Part shown: positions 8,631 through 17,146 of the stretch, piece after piece
Layout of the letters: each line of letters begins with the position of its first letter
Position numbering within the stretch: the first letter of the stretch is position 1
Assembly: GCF_025252405.1 (NCBI RefSeq)
Contig: NZ_CP104307.1
Span: 2,728,001-2,792,000 of the forward strand
DNA length: 64,000 nucleotides
Source: Flavobacterium sp. TR2
Lineage (GTDB): Bacteria > Bacteroidota > Bacteroidia > Flavobacteriales > Flavobacteriaceae
Reading direction: 5' to 3'
The notes under the pieces: generated by a model
The model's database searches: none
Told to the model about the DNA's origin: nothing
The model's input: the letters and a program-made list of their open reading frames with translations, nothing else
Program-made: the position numbers and the translations under genes

Positions 8631-8823
8631 ATCCTGATTTAAAGCTCTAAAAGTAGTAAATCGGGATTAAATATCTCGCAGTCTTGGAATTTAATTATAA
8701 GAAAATTAACAAAGGCTGTGTCATAGCTTTTTCTGTTAAATAAAAAGAGGTAGAAAAGGTTAGGCTGTATTGTTTTGGATTGCAATGCTCATTTAAAAAG
8801 AATAGAATCCTTAGCGCAAAAAA

Positions 8824-8862
8824 AAATCCCAAATTCCAGATATATTTGGAATTTGGGATTTT
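8824..8862. terminator. terminator after the DEAD-box helicase gene
   Basis: A 15-bp stem, AAATCCCAAATTCCA pairing with TGGAATTTGGGATTT, with A and T tracts at each side. It is 22 bases downstream of the minus-strand helicase stop. Confidence 0.85.
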
Positions 8863-8883
8863 GTATTTTAAGAAGTTGAAAAA

Positions 8884-10785
8884 TTAATCTCTTCTTGATC
8901 TTCTAGGTCTTGAGCTATCGCCAAAGTTTTCAGAACGTCTTGGAGCTCTATCTGAACCACCTTCATTTCTTGGAGCAGAGCTTCTGAAACCGCCTTCTCT
9001 TCTTGAAGATGAGCTTCTGTCGCTTCTGAATCCGCCTTCACGTGAACCTCCGTCTCTTGAAGAGTTTCTTTCGCTTCTAAATCCGCCTTCGCGTCTTGGG
9101 GCAAAGTTTCCGTCTCTTCTTCCAGAGTCTCTTCTTCCTCCACGGTTATTGTGGTCACGTCTTCCTCCTCCGTCATTTTTAGAAATCTCAACATTGATGC
9201 GGCGACCTTCTAATTGAACGTTGTTTAAAACATCCATTACCTTGTCTGTATGCTGCGGATCAGTGTTGAAGAAAGAAAATCCTTCTTTTACATCTACTTT
9301 AAAGATATCATCACGACCTAAATCTAATGTTTCTTTTAAGTAATCTTTTAATGACATCCAGTCAAAGTTGTCTCTAGAACCAATGTTCACGAAATAACGA
9401 ACTGCTCCATTATTGCTGAATTCTCTTGGTTCAGAATCACCTCTTTCACGTCTTTCGCCACCAGAAACAGAAATATCTCTGTTCTTTTTATAGTAAGCGA
9501 TGAAACGGTTGAATTCTACTGAAACCATTTTCTTAATCAATTCTTCTTTAGATAAATCTTCAAGAACATTGTTGATTGCGGGCAAATAGTTGTCAATTTC
9601 GTGGTCAACCTCAGTGTCTTTAATTTTGTTTGCTAAGTGCAGTAACTGAATTTCGCAGATTTCGATTCCAGATGGAATTGTTTTTTCTTCGAATTTTTGT
9701 TTGATGATTCTTTCGATAGAAGAAATTTTACGCAACTCGCTTTTTGTTACAATAACAATAGAAGTTCCTAATTTTCCAGCTCTACCAGTACGTCCAGAAC
9801 GGTGGTTGTACGTTTCGATTTCATCAGGCAATTGATAGTTTACAACGTGAGTTACATTGTCAACGTCAATACCACGCGCAGCAACGTCAGTAGCAACAAG
9901 CATCTGAATTTGTCTTCCGCGGAATGATTTCATTACACCATCACGCTGTGCTTGAGATAAATCTCCGTGTAACGCAGCGGCGCTATATCCATCTTCGATT
10001 AACTTCTCTGCAATAGCTTGTGTGTCTCTTTTTGTACGACAGAAAACTACTGAGAAAATGTCTGGATTAGCATCTGCTAAACGTTTTAAGGCTTCATAAC
10101 GGTCACGAGCATTTACTAAATAAAATTCGTGAGAAACCGTAGATGAACCTGAGTTTTTTGCTCCAACAGTAATTTCTGCTGGGTCATGCATAAATTGTTT
10201 TGCAATTCTAGCCACTTCTTGCGGCATAGTTGCAGAGAATAACCATGTGCTTTTTTCGTCTGGAGTATCTGCTAAAATAGAGCAGATATCATCATAAAAT
10301 CCCATGTTTAACATTTCGTCAGCCTCATCTAAAACACAGTAATCTATGTTTTTAATGTTAACCAAACCTCTGTTAATCATGTCTTGCATTCTTCCTGGAG
10401 TTGCCACAATGATTTGTGCACCTCTCTTTATTTCTCTTGCTTGTTCTGTTATACTAGCTCCTCCGTAAACTGCTACCACATTAATACCTTTTTCGTATTT
10501 TGAGTAGTTTTTAAGTTCGTTAGTAATCTGTAAACATAACTCGCGTGTTGGCGATAAAACTAATGCTTGTGTATTTCTGTTGTCGGCATCAATTTTTTGA
10601 ATTAGCGGAAAACCGAAAGCTGCCGTTTTCCCTGTCCCTGTTTGAGCCAACGCAACCATATCCGTGTCTTTTTCCAATAATAGGGGAATCGCCTTTTCCT
10701 GTACCTCTGACGGATTTTCAAATCCTAGATCTAAAATCGCCTTCAGTAACGATTCATTCAATCCTAATTGTTCAAATTTATTCAT
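8884..10785 (-). CDS. DEAD-box RNA helicase, DeaD/CsdA type with RG-rich tail
   Basis: This 633-residue ATP-dependent RNA helicase probably acts in ribosome assembly or mRNA turnover in the cold. The RecA-like core holds the Q motif, AQTGTGKT (Walker A), PTRELCLQ, VLDEADEML (DEAD box), SAT, and HRSGRTGRAG. A DbpA-type RNA-binding domain follows (RYFVNIGSRDNFDWMSLKDYLKETL to about residue 530). The last 100 residues are a low-complexity Arg/Gly/Ser tail with repeated REGGFRS-type units, which likely increases RNA affinity. The DNA repeats in this tail keep another frame open, but that frame is not a gene. Confidence 0.95.
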   Translation of the reverse strand: MNKFEQLGLNESLLKAILDLGFENPSEVQEKAIPLLLEKDTDMVALAQTGTGKTAAFGFPLIQKIDADNRNTQALVLSPTRELCLQITNELKNYSKYEKGINVVAVYGGASITEQAREIKRGAQIIVATPGRMQDMINRGLVNIKNIDYCVLDEADEMLNMGFYDDICSILADTPDEKSTWLFSATMPQEVARIAKQFMHDPAEITVGAKNSGSSTVSHEFYLVNARDRYEALKRLADANPDIFSVVFCRTKRDTQAIAEKLIEDGYSAAALHGDLSQAQRDGVMKSFRGRQIQMLVATDVAARGIDVDNVTHVVNYQLPDEIETYNHRSGRTGRAGKLGTSIVIVTKSELRKISSIERIIKQKFEEKTIPSGIEICEIQLLHLANKIKDTEVDHEIDNYLPAINNVLEDLSKEELIKKMVSVEFNRFIAYYKKNRDISVSGGERRERGDSEPREFSNNGAVRYFVNIGSRDNFDWMSLKDYLKETLDLGRDDIFKVDVKEGFSFFNTDPQHTDKVMDVLNNVQLEGRRINVEISKNDGGGRRDHNNRGGRRDSGRRDGNFAPRREGGFRSERNSSRDGGSREGGFRSDRSSSSRREGGFRSSAPRNEGGSDRAPRRSENFGDSSRPRRSRRD

Positions 10786-10805
10786 ATGTGTTTTAAAATA
10801 GGGTG

Positions 10806-10813
10806 CAAAATTA
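10806..10813 (-). promoter_or_regulatory. promoter -7 box for the DEAD-box helicase
   Basis: On the minus strand this reads TAATTTTG, matching TAnnTTTG, 21 bases upstream of the helicase start codon. No clear -33 TTG is seen at the right spacing. Confidence 0.4.
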
Positions 10814-10988
10814 CTGTTAATTATTCAGATATACTAATGCGGTTTTAAGAATTATGTATTTGTTAAGATTTGATTATCAAAAAGTTACAGTTTTATTAAA
10901 ATAAATTTTTGCAAGAAATGCAGAAACACGCCAAAAAATACGTCGTGAAATGTAAAATTTAGCTTCTAAAATGTTGTATTTTAAACAA

Positions 10989-11567
10989 TTATTTTGTGTT
11001 GTTCAGAAAATCAATGAGTTGCTTAACGGCTTTTCCGCGGTGACCTATAGTGTTTTTAGTTGCTAAAGGCAGTTCTGCAAAGGTTTCGTTAAAATTTTCA
11101 GGTTTAAAAATCGGATCATAACCAAAACCGTTTGTTCCTGTTTTGGTTAAAGTAATCTCTCCCTTTGCAATTCCGGTAAATAAATATTGTTTTCCATCAA
11201 GGTTTAAAGTGATAACGGTCTTGAACTGGGCACTGCGGTTTTTTTCATTTTTTAAAGCCTCCAAAAGCTTATTCATATTATCATCTGCATTTTTTTGCTC
11301 GCCTGCATATCGTGCAGAATAAACCCCAGGTTCGCCATTTAAAGCATTTACTTCCAAACCAGTATCGTCAGCAAAACAATCATAACCATATCTCTGGGTC
11401 ACATAATCTGCTTTTAAAATTGCATTACCTTCTATAGTATCAGCCGTTTCCGGAATGTCTTCAAAACAATTGATATCTTCTAAACTTAATATTTTAATGC
11501 TTTCAGGAAGCATACTTTGAATTTCGGCTATTTTGTTTTTATTGTTTGAAGCGAAAACGAGTTTCAT
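10989..11567 (-). CDS. rdgB: non-canonical purine NTP pyrophosphatase (RdgB/HAM1 family)
   Basis: This 192-residue enzyme hydrolyses dITP, ITP and XTP to monophosphates plus pyrophosphate, keeping deaminated purines out of DNA. Family motifs are [10 protein letters not shown] at the N-terminus (substrate loop), [35 protein letters not shown] [12 protein letters not shown], and [10 protein letters not shown] at the C-terminus. Length is normal. It is a single-gene unit, with a TAAATTTG box (minus strand) at 11597-11604 as a likely -7 element. Confidence 0.95.
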   Translation of the reverse strand: MKLVFASNNKNKIAEIQSMLPESIKILSLEDINCFEDIPETADTIEGNAILKADYVTQRYGYDCFADDTGLEVNALNGEPGVYSARYAGEQKNADDNMNKLLEALKNEKNRSAQFKTVITLNLDGKQYLFTGIAKGEITLTKTGTNGFGYDPIFKPENFNETFAELPLATKNTIGHRGKAVKQLIDFLNNTK

Positions 11568-11596
11568 AGAATAATGTTTTTAAATGATTTTCTACA

Positions 11597-11604
11597 CAAA
11601 TTTA
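11597..11604 (-). promoter_or_regulatory. promoter -7 box for rdgB
   Basis: The minus strand reads TAAATTTG, a match to TAnnTTTG, 30 bases before the rdgB start codon. The -33 element is not obvious. Confidence 0.45.
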
Positions 11605-11701
11605 GGATTCTTACATTTGATATGCAGCCTAAAAATAAAATAAATGCAATTATCGCATTGTAAAAATAAATTGTCTCCTTGCAGTTTTATGTTTTTTAGG
11701 T

Positions 11702-12069
11702 TCATTTGCGGCCCGCTATAGTTTTATCGGCAACAAATGCTGCTGAAATTCCAAAAGTGTAAGCCAGAATATCAGACCATAAAAATCCCTGACCTAAAAC
11801 GTATCTTCCCAAAAGTGTTTTCTAAGCTCAACCATCCATCCGCCTTGATACAGTTGCAGAAATTCAATTCCATAACAAATCAATAGCGAAAGAAATGCAA
11901 TTGCGAGGGTATTTTTTAATGGAAGAAATATTCGAACTAAAAAGTAAATCATCACGGCATAAAGAAAATCGCCAAACCATAAAGGAATGAAGGATATTTT
12001 TCTGGAAAGTATTCCAAAGAAAATGATGCTTAGGAAAATTACGAAATAGATGATTCTGCTTTTGTTCAA
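11702..12069 (-). pseudogene. DUF2809 membrane protein gene broken by a single-base frameshift
   Basis: The intact frame encodes 91 residues with three hydrophobic segments and the DUF2809 motif YGIEFLQLYQGGWMVELRK. It then runs into an early stop at 11794. If one A is added to the AAAA run (minus strand) at 11818-11821, translation continues as LRKTLLGRYVLGQGFLWSD and then ILAYTFGISAAFVADKT, stopping at 11702-11704. That restores the family's C-terminal motif (LGxxFLWSD..AY..G) and the last membrane helix. The gene is therefore either a recent pseudogene, a phase-variable or slippage site, or a homopolymer sequencing error. Function of DUF2809 is unknown. Confidence 0.82.
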
Positions 12070-12106
12070 GTTGAGATTAGGTTTTAGTTAAAGTAAAATT
12101 ATGTAA

Positions 12107-12145
12107 TTCCTCTTTGTCAAAGTTCAAAACTTTGACAAAGAGGAA
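12107..12145. repeat. perfect 18-bp palindromic hairpin between divergent genes
   Basis: TTCCTCTTTGTCAAAGTT at 12107-12124 and its exact complement at 12128-12145 enclose a 3-base loop. It lies between two gene 5' ends, so it does not terminate either flanking gene. A relative with the same 13-bp inner arm (CTTTGTCAAAGTT) lies at 41596-41628. Confidence 0.8.
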
Positions 12146-12281
12146 AAGAATAGGAAGAAACTAGGAAGAAGATAGTGTATTAATAATCCATTTTTAGGTA
12201 ACAGAAAGTACAAAAACCGAATCAGTTTACTTTATTTCATACATTTATTGGTTAAAATAACTATTGATCAAAAATAACCAC

Positions 12282-13460
12282 ATGAAGGCAAAATTTTTTA
12301 CCCTGATTGCAGCTTTGTTTCTTTTAGGAAACCAAGGCTATTCTCAAAAAGGCAATTCGTTTAATATTAAAAAACAATTAGATTATTGCGCAGAACAAGC
12401 TTCAAAAACTTTAAAAGTGATACCTAATGATGGAACTTCTCCTAGAACAGTTCCGAACGGAAGCAATGAATGGAAATTTGTTGGCTATAAAGATTGGACT
12501 AGCGGATTCTGGCCAGGGGAATTATGGTTTTTGTACGAAGCAACGAAAGATAAAAAATGGGAAACAGAAGCCGATAAATTTACGCGTTTTTTGACGCCCT
12601 TATCAGTCAGTAAAGCCGCTGATCACGATTTAGGTTTTCAGGTTTTTAATAGTTTCGGAAACGGGTACAGATTGACAAAAAATCCTGAATACAAAGAAAT
12701 AATATTAAAAACAGCCGATACATTGGCTACGCTTTTTAATCCGAAAGTGGGAACAATACAATCTTGGCCTCACAACAAAATGGGCGGCCATAATACGATT
12801 ATAGATAATATGATGAATTTGGAGCTCTTGTTTTGGGCTTCAAAAAACGGAGGAAATAAAAAGCTTTATGATATTGCGGTAAAACACGCCGAAACCACAA
12901 TGGCAAATCATTTTAGGCCAGATAATACTTCGTATCATGTTGTTATATATGATTTTGAAACTGGGAAAAAGATAAAAGGAAGAACAGCGCAAGGGTACAG
13001 TGACGACAGTATGTGGGCGAGAGGACAGGCGTGGGCGATTTACGGTTTTACGATGACCTACAGAGAGACAAAAGATGTTAAGTTTTTAGATTTTGCCCAC
13101 AAAGTAGCGCGTGTTTATTTGGATAAATTAACTACTGAGGATTTGGTGCCGTATTGGGATTTTAATGCGCCTAATATCCCGAATGAACCTCGAGATGCTT
13201 CTGCTGCTGCTATTGTTTCGTCTGCACTTTTAGAATTAAGTTCGTACACAAAAGACAAGAATTTAAAAGCTGAATACTTGACAAAAGCCAAAAAGATGAT
13301 CGTTTCGCTTTCTGATAACTATCAGAGCCGCGATGTGAATTCGGCTTTTTTGCTGCATTCTACAGGTCACAAACCAGCAGGAAGTGAGATTGATTGTTCT
13401 ATAAATTACGCAGATTATTACTATCTTGAAGCACTTTTAAGACTTCAAAAACTAAAATAG
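12282..13460 (+). CDS. glycoside hydrolase family 88 (unsaturated glucuronyl hydrolase)
   Basis: This exported enzyme hydrates the unsaturated uronic acid at the end of oligosaccharides released by polysaccharide lyases. The (alpha/alpha)6-barrel motifs are visible: WTSGFWPGELWFLYEAT, HDLGFQVFNSFGNGYR, containing the first catalytic-type Asp, and DNMMNLELLFWAS, containing the second. YSDDSMWARGQAWAIYGF and DCSINYADYYYLEALLRL follow. A signal peptide (MKAKFFTLIAALFLLGNQGYSQ) supports the ATG at 12282 over the TTG at 12264. It is 392 residues, normal length. No SusC/SusD pair, lyase or sulfatase is nearby, so it is an orphan rather than part of a typical polysaccharide utilisation locus. Confidence 0.93.
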   Translation: MKAKFFTLIAALFLLGNQGYSQKGNSFNIKKQLDYCAEQASKTLKVIPNDGTSPRTVPNGSNEWKFVGYKDWTSGFWPGELWFLYEATKDKKWETEADKFTRFLTPLSVSKAADHDLGFQVFNSFGNGYRLTKNPEYKEIILKTADTLATLFNPKVGTIQSWPHNKMGGHNTIIDNMMNLELLFWASKNGGNKKLYDIAVKHAETTMANHFRPDNTSYHVVIYDFETGKKIKGRTAQGYSDDSMWARGQAWAIYGFTMTYRETKDVKFLDFAHKVARVYLDKLTTEDLVPYWDFNAPNIPNEPRDASAAAIVSSALLELSSYTKDKNLKAEYLTKAKKMIVSLSDNYQSRDVNSAFLLHSTGHKPAGSEIDCSINYADYYYLEALLRLQKLK

Positions 13461-13467
13461 AAAAATT

Positions 13468-13875
13468 ATGCTAAAGAAAATAAGTCAGATTGCTTTTGCA
13501 ATAATGATGGTATTAACACTTGTAAGCTGTAAAAATACCAAACAGAAACTTCAGGAATATGTTGTCACGTACAACAAAACCATTGCTCCAAGTTTTAGAG
13601 CCGATAATGTAACGCTTACTACAGCAAGAGGTTATATTAATGATAATAAAATTGAATTGCGCTTTGAAACCGATTTGGAGCAAAATGAAAAAAATAAATT
13701 AGCTACTTCTATATCATTTATAAAAATGATAAAATTGATGATTGAAAAAGATCAGATTCCAAGACAATTAATCGAAGAGGGTGTTCAATTTGATGTTTAT
13801 TTTTTGGCAAATGATAATACCGTATTAAGTAAGGAAGTATTGACAGGAGAATCTCTTAAATATTTATTGAAATAA
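13468..13875 (+). CDS. small lipoprotein, paralogue of the next gene
   Basis: This 135-residue lipoprotein has a lipobox (LTLVSC, Cys21) directly followed by KNTKQKLQEYV. It starts 7 bases after the GH88 stop, so it is co-transcribed. The mature domain resembles that of the gene at 14143: shared features are LVSCKNTKQK, a Asn-Asp-Asn-Lys-Ile-Glu-hydrophobic-Arg strand (NDNKIELRFET), and the closing GVQFDVYFLANDN. No known family is recognised. A membrane-facing binding role is conceivable but not shown. Confidence 0.8.
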   Translation: MLKKISQIAFAIMMVLTLVSCKNTKQKLQEYVVTYNKTIAPSFRADNVTLTTARGYINDNKIELRFETDLEQNEKNKLATSISFIKMIKLMIEKDQIPRQLIEEGVQFDVYFLANDNTVLSKEVLTGESLKYLLK

Positions 13876-13923
13876 TAAAATACATTTTTATAGTAAAATA
13901 GATCATTTTTATTCTTACATATT

Positions 13924-13961
13924 AAAAGTCTCTTTAAATAAATTTTGAAGAGACTTTTTTT
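13924..13961 (+). terminator. terminator after the GH88-lipoprotein unit
   Basis: Stem AAAAGTCTCTT / GAAGAGACTTTTT with an A/T-rich loop followed by a T run. Confidence 0.8.
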
Positions 13962-14142
13962 GTGTTTGGGCACTAAAATTTTAGTGTAAAAAAACTTTTA
14001 TTCTTACAAATATTCCTCGTTTTGGGACGATAATCGGTTTGTTTTCAAAGAATTGTGTGTGTGCTTTTTATAATTGGATGTTGTTTTTATGTTATGAATT
14101 AATTATGTTTGAGTTAAAAAATAACTATTAAACCAAAAATTT

Positions 14143-14571
14143 ATGAAAAAAATTACCCAAATCGCATTTGCACTTGCTTTTGCATTATTTTTAGTCAGCT
14201 GTAAAAATACCAAACAGAAGATCCAGGATCATGTAAGCAATTACAATAATTCGTCTTCTATAAAAGGTAACGGTATTACCAGTACAACTGCAAAAGCTTT
14301 TCTTAATGACAATAAAATCGAAATTAGGATTGAGACCAATTTAGAAGAAAATGATGCAAATAAATTAGCCTACAAAGAATCTTTTCCAGATCTATTGAAA
14401 GAAATGATTAAAAACGATCAGATTTCGCCTTCTCTTATTGCCGAAGGAGTAAAGTTTGATGTTTATTTCTTGGCTTATAATAATGCTATTTTAGCTCAAG
14501 AATTGGTTGGACAGGAAGAATTGGCCGCTTTAGAAGGAACTGAAAAGTCAAAAGAAACAGCAAAATTATGA
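14143..14571 (+). CDS. small lipoprotein, paralogue of the preceding gene
   Basis: This 142-residue lipoprotein has lipobox LFLVSC (Cys20) then KNTKQKIQDHV, nearly the same as the gene at 13468. The domain again has NDNKIEIRIETNLEENDANKLA and GVKFDVYFLAYNN, so the two arose by tandem duplication. A Lys/Glu-rich tail ends the protein. It is separated from its paralogue by a terminator and about 180 AT-rich bases, so it likely has its own promoter. Function is unknown. Confidence 0.8.
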   Translation: MKKITQIAFALAFALFLVSCKNTKQKIQDHVSNYNNSSSIKGNGITSTTAKAFLNDNKIEIRIETNLEENDANKLAYKESFPDLLKEMIKNDQISPSLIAEGVKFDVYFLAYNNAILAQELVGQEELAALEGTEKSKETAKL

Positions 14572-14585
14572 TCTTAAATTTTCAT

Positions 14586-14621
14586 AAAAAAACCTCTTCG
14601 TAATGAAGAGGTTTTTTTTAT
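14586..14621. terminator. bidirectional terminator
   Basis: AAAAACCTCTTCG / TGAAGAGGTTTTT stem with A and T tracts, shared by convergent genes ending at 14571 (+) and 14618 (-). Confidence 0.88.
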
Positions 14622-16132
14622 GAAAATTGAGTAACGTTTTTCAGATTATCTGGGAAATAGAGTTCAGACAAATTTGTAAACTCATCTCCACGCATAAAAA
14701 TGTTGATGTCAACATCTGCAAAAGATGTTTTTCCAGCCGCAGCCAAAAGTTCATTGGCAGAATGGAGCGTATTTTTATGAAAGTGATATACTCTTTCAGA
14801 TTTGTCGGTGACTACCAAACCTTTCATCAGCATCTTATTTTGTGTAGCCACTCCAGTCGGGCATTCGTTATTATGACAGCGTAATGCTTGAATGCAGCCT
14901 AACGAAAACATAAATCCTCTCGCGCTATTGCACATATCCGCTCCAAGCGCAATCGCGTGTAGGATAGAATAGCCAGATATAATTTTTCCGCTGCCTATAA
15001 TACGCATTTTATCGCGAATGCCTAAACGAACCAAAGTTTTATTCACAAAAATTAATGCAGGTTCAAAAGGCATTCCTACACCATCAGCAAATTCAAGCGG
15101 AGCAGCGCCAGTTCCTCCTTCAGCACCGTCAACAGTAATAAAATCTGGGTAAGTGTCTGCGTTAATCATTTCTTGGCAAATAGCTTCAAACTCGGCAGTG
15201 TTGCCAATGCATAACTTAAACCCAATTGGTTTTCCATTAGATAAATCACGCAATTGTTTGATAAATCCAATCAATCCTTTTGCATCAGAAAAAGTATGAT
15301 GGCCAGGAGGAGAGAGAATCATAGTATGCGGTACAACACCTCTAATTTTAGCAATCTGTTCGGTGTTTTTTGCAGCAGGCAATACACCGCCGTGACCCGG
15401 TTTCGCACCTTGCGAAAGTTTGATCTCAATCATTTTTACATTTGGAAGATTGGCTTTTTCTTTAAAATTTTCGGGACTGAAATTTCCTTCTGCGTCGCGG
15501 CATCCAAAATAGCCGGTACCAATCTGCCAAGTAATATCGCCGCCTCCAGCAAGATGAAACTCAGTCAGTCCGCCTTCTCCTGTATTTTGGTAGAAATTTC
15601 CTTTTTGCGCACCAATGTTAATCGCACGTACGGCGTGTTCGCTCAACGAACCAAAACTCATTGCCGAAACATTAAATAAAGAAGCAGAATACGGCTGTTT
15701 GCAGTCTTTTCCGCCCACCAATACGCGCGGAAGCTCTTCATTGACTTTTGCTGGAAAAATTGAATGTTTGATTCCTTCGTAGCTTTCGGTATTTAGGTTC
15801 AATTGAGTTCCAAACGGAGTGCTCGAATCAATATTTTTGGCTCTTTGGTAAACCAGCGAACGCTGATTTCTAGAGAAAGGTTTTCCATCGGTAGACCTTT
15901 CAATAAAATACTGCTGAATTTCGGGTGCGATCATTTCAAATAAATATCTAAAATACCCTAAAACAGGAAAGTTTCTTAAAATCGCGTGTTTTTTCTGAGA
16001 TGCATTATAGACTCCAACGATTAGTAAAATTGGAATAAGAAAAACGAGTAAATAGCCTCGTCCGGTATAATAATAAATTGCGGCAACAATTAGAAACAAT
16101 AAGAATCCGTAAATAAAGAATTTTTTTCTCAT
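14618..16132 (-). CDS. membrane-anchored FMN-binding glutamate synthase domain protein
   Basis: This 504-residue protein contains a glutamate-synthase central/FMN barrel at about residues 90-470: VSAMSFGSLSEHAVRAINIGA, GQGGL-like GEGGLTEFHLAGG, SQGAKPGHGGVLPAAK, TVDGAEGGTGAAPLEF, and CHNNECPTGVATQNK near the end. The last segment carries cysteines in the position of the Fe-S site of real glutamate synthases. There is no N-terminal amidotransferase domain. Instead two hydrophobic helices (about 5-40) anchor it in the membrane. The true reaction is unknown, because FMN-domain-only homologues are common and not glutamate synthases by themselves. It lies head to tail after the NYN gene. Confidence 0.9.
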   Translation of the reverse strand: MRKKFFIYGFLLFLIVAAIYYYTGRGYLLVFLIPILLIVGVYNASQKKHAILRNFPVLGYFRYLFEMIAPEIQQYFIERSTDGKPFSRNQRSLVYQRAKNIDSSTPFGTQLNLNTESYEGIKHSIFPAKVNEELPRVLVGGKDCKQPYSASLFNVSAMSFGSLSEHAVRAINIGAQKGNFYQNTGEGGLTEFHLAGGGDITWQIGTGYFGCRDAEGNFSPENFKEKANLPNVKMIEIKLSQGAKPGHGGVLPAAKNTEQIAKIRGVVPHTMILSPPGHHTFSDAKGLIGFIKQLRDLSNGKPIGFKLCIGNTAEFEAICQEMINADTYPDFITVDGAEGGTGAAPLEFADGVGMPFEPALIFVNKTLVRLGIRDKMRIIGSGKIISGYSILHAIALGADMCNSARGFMFSLGCIQALRCHNNECPTGVATQNKMLMKGLVVTDKSERVYHFHKNTLHSANELLAAAGKTSFADVDINIFMRGDEFTNLSELYFPDNLKNVTQFS

Positions 16133-16166
16133 GTTTTTAAAAAATTAATTAGGTAATAAATATGAT

Positions 16167-16946
16167 TTAGTTGAATCTTAAGCGCACGTAAACGTGTTTG
16201 ATTCCTTTTTTGTCTGACTCTCTTTCGTCAATTTCTAGAATATCAGTTAAAGATTTTAGCATTGGCGTAAGTTTAGAATAACCATAATTTCGCGGGTCAA
16301 ATTCAGGTTTTTTCTTTACAATCAGATTGCCCACATCCCCAAGAAATGCCCAGCCATCGTCATCTTCAATATCTTCAATTGTAGATTCAATTAATTCAAT
16401 GGTTTGTTTGTCAATTTTATGAAGGGCTTTTTCCGCTGGTTTTTCAACTGGCTTTTTGGTGTCTGCAGCAACTGTTTTAGGTTTTTTCTTTTGAGTTGCG
16501 CCGTCCAAGACTTCAATATAAATAAAACGGTCGCAGGCCACAATAAACGAATTCGGTGTTTTCTTCTCTCCAATTCCAATTACTTTCATGCCCGATTCTC
16601 GAAGTCTTACGGCAAGCCTTGTAAAATCACTGTCGCTGGAAACAATGCAGAATCCGTCTAATTTGCCAGAATAAAGCAGATCCATTGCATCAATGATCAA
16701 AGCAGAATCTGAAGAATTTTTTCCAACCGTATAACTGTATTGCTGAATAGGAGTGATAGCGTGTTCTAACAAAACGCCTTTCCAGCCATTCGCATTTGGT
16801 TTGGTCCAGTCGGCATAAATCCTTTTTGTGGTAGGAGTTCCTAATTTTGCAATTTCCTCCATCATGCCTTTTACATTGCTATAAGGCACATTGTCTGCAT
16901 CAATAAGGACTGCCAGTTTTAAATCTTTTGAATTGCTTAAAGGCAT
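16167..16946 (-). CDS. NYN ribonuclease-like domain protein with OST-HTH/LOTUS domain
   Basis: This 259-residue protein starts with a NYN (PIN-like) domain at about residues 8-145. It has LAVLIDADNVPYSNV, ALIIDAMDLLYSG and FCIVSSDSDFTRLA, which supply the acidic metal-binding cluster. A Lys/Ala/Pro-rich linker at about 150-185 leads to an OST-HTH (LOTUS) RNA-binding domain (GWAFLGDVGNLIVKKKPEFDPRNYGYSKLTPMLKSL). The architecture is that of MARF1/LabA-like proteins and suggests RNA cleavage or binding. It lies 34 bases upstream of the glutamate-synthase-like gene on the same strand and may share its transcript. Confidence 0.9.
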   Translation of the reverse strand: MPLSNSKDLKLAVLIDADNVPYSNVKGMMEEIAKLGTPTTKRIYADWTKPNANGWKGVLLEHAITPIQQYSYTVGKNSSDSALIIDAMDLLYSGKLDGFCIVSSDSDFTRLAVRLRESGMKVIGIGEKKTPNSFIVACDRFIYIEVLDGATQKKKPKTVAADTKKPVEKPAEKALHKIDKQTIELIESTIEDIEDDDGWAFLGDVGNLIVKKKPEFDPRNYGYSKLTPMLKSLTDILEIDERESDKKGIKHVYVRLRFN

Positions 16947-17094
16947 TTGTTAAATATTTAAAATTTAATACTCTCAAAGTTAAAATTAAAATTGGTTTTT
17001 ATAAGAATCTAATAATGAATATGTGCGGTTATGGGCACTAATTAGTTTCATTATAAATAATATTTCCTCCTTTTAAAATCTATTAAAGATAAAT

Positions 17095-17125
17095 TTGTCT
17101 TTTATATGAAACCTCTTTATTTTTG
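17095..17125 (+). promoter_or_regulatory. promoter for the Rrf2-azurin unit
   Basis: TTG at 17095-17097, 20-base spacer, then TATTTTTG at 17118-17125. This is a good match to the flavobacterial consensus, 21 bases before the ATG at 17147. Confidence 0.6.
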
Positions 17126-17146
17126 TAGAGAATTAATCAAGGACGT

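Noticed and set aside
8868..9194. A 108-codon minus-strand open frame of Glu/Thr-rich sequence
   Set aside because: It lies inside the helicase gene's RG-rich tail and is open only because the DNA repeats there avoid stops in that frame; it has no start context or family.
12282..13460. GH88 as part of a polysaccharide utilisation locus
   Set aside because: No SusC/SusD, lyase, sulfatase or two-component regulator lies beside it; the neighbours are small lipoproteins and a frameshifted DUF2809 gene.
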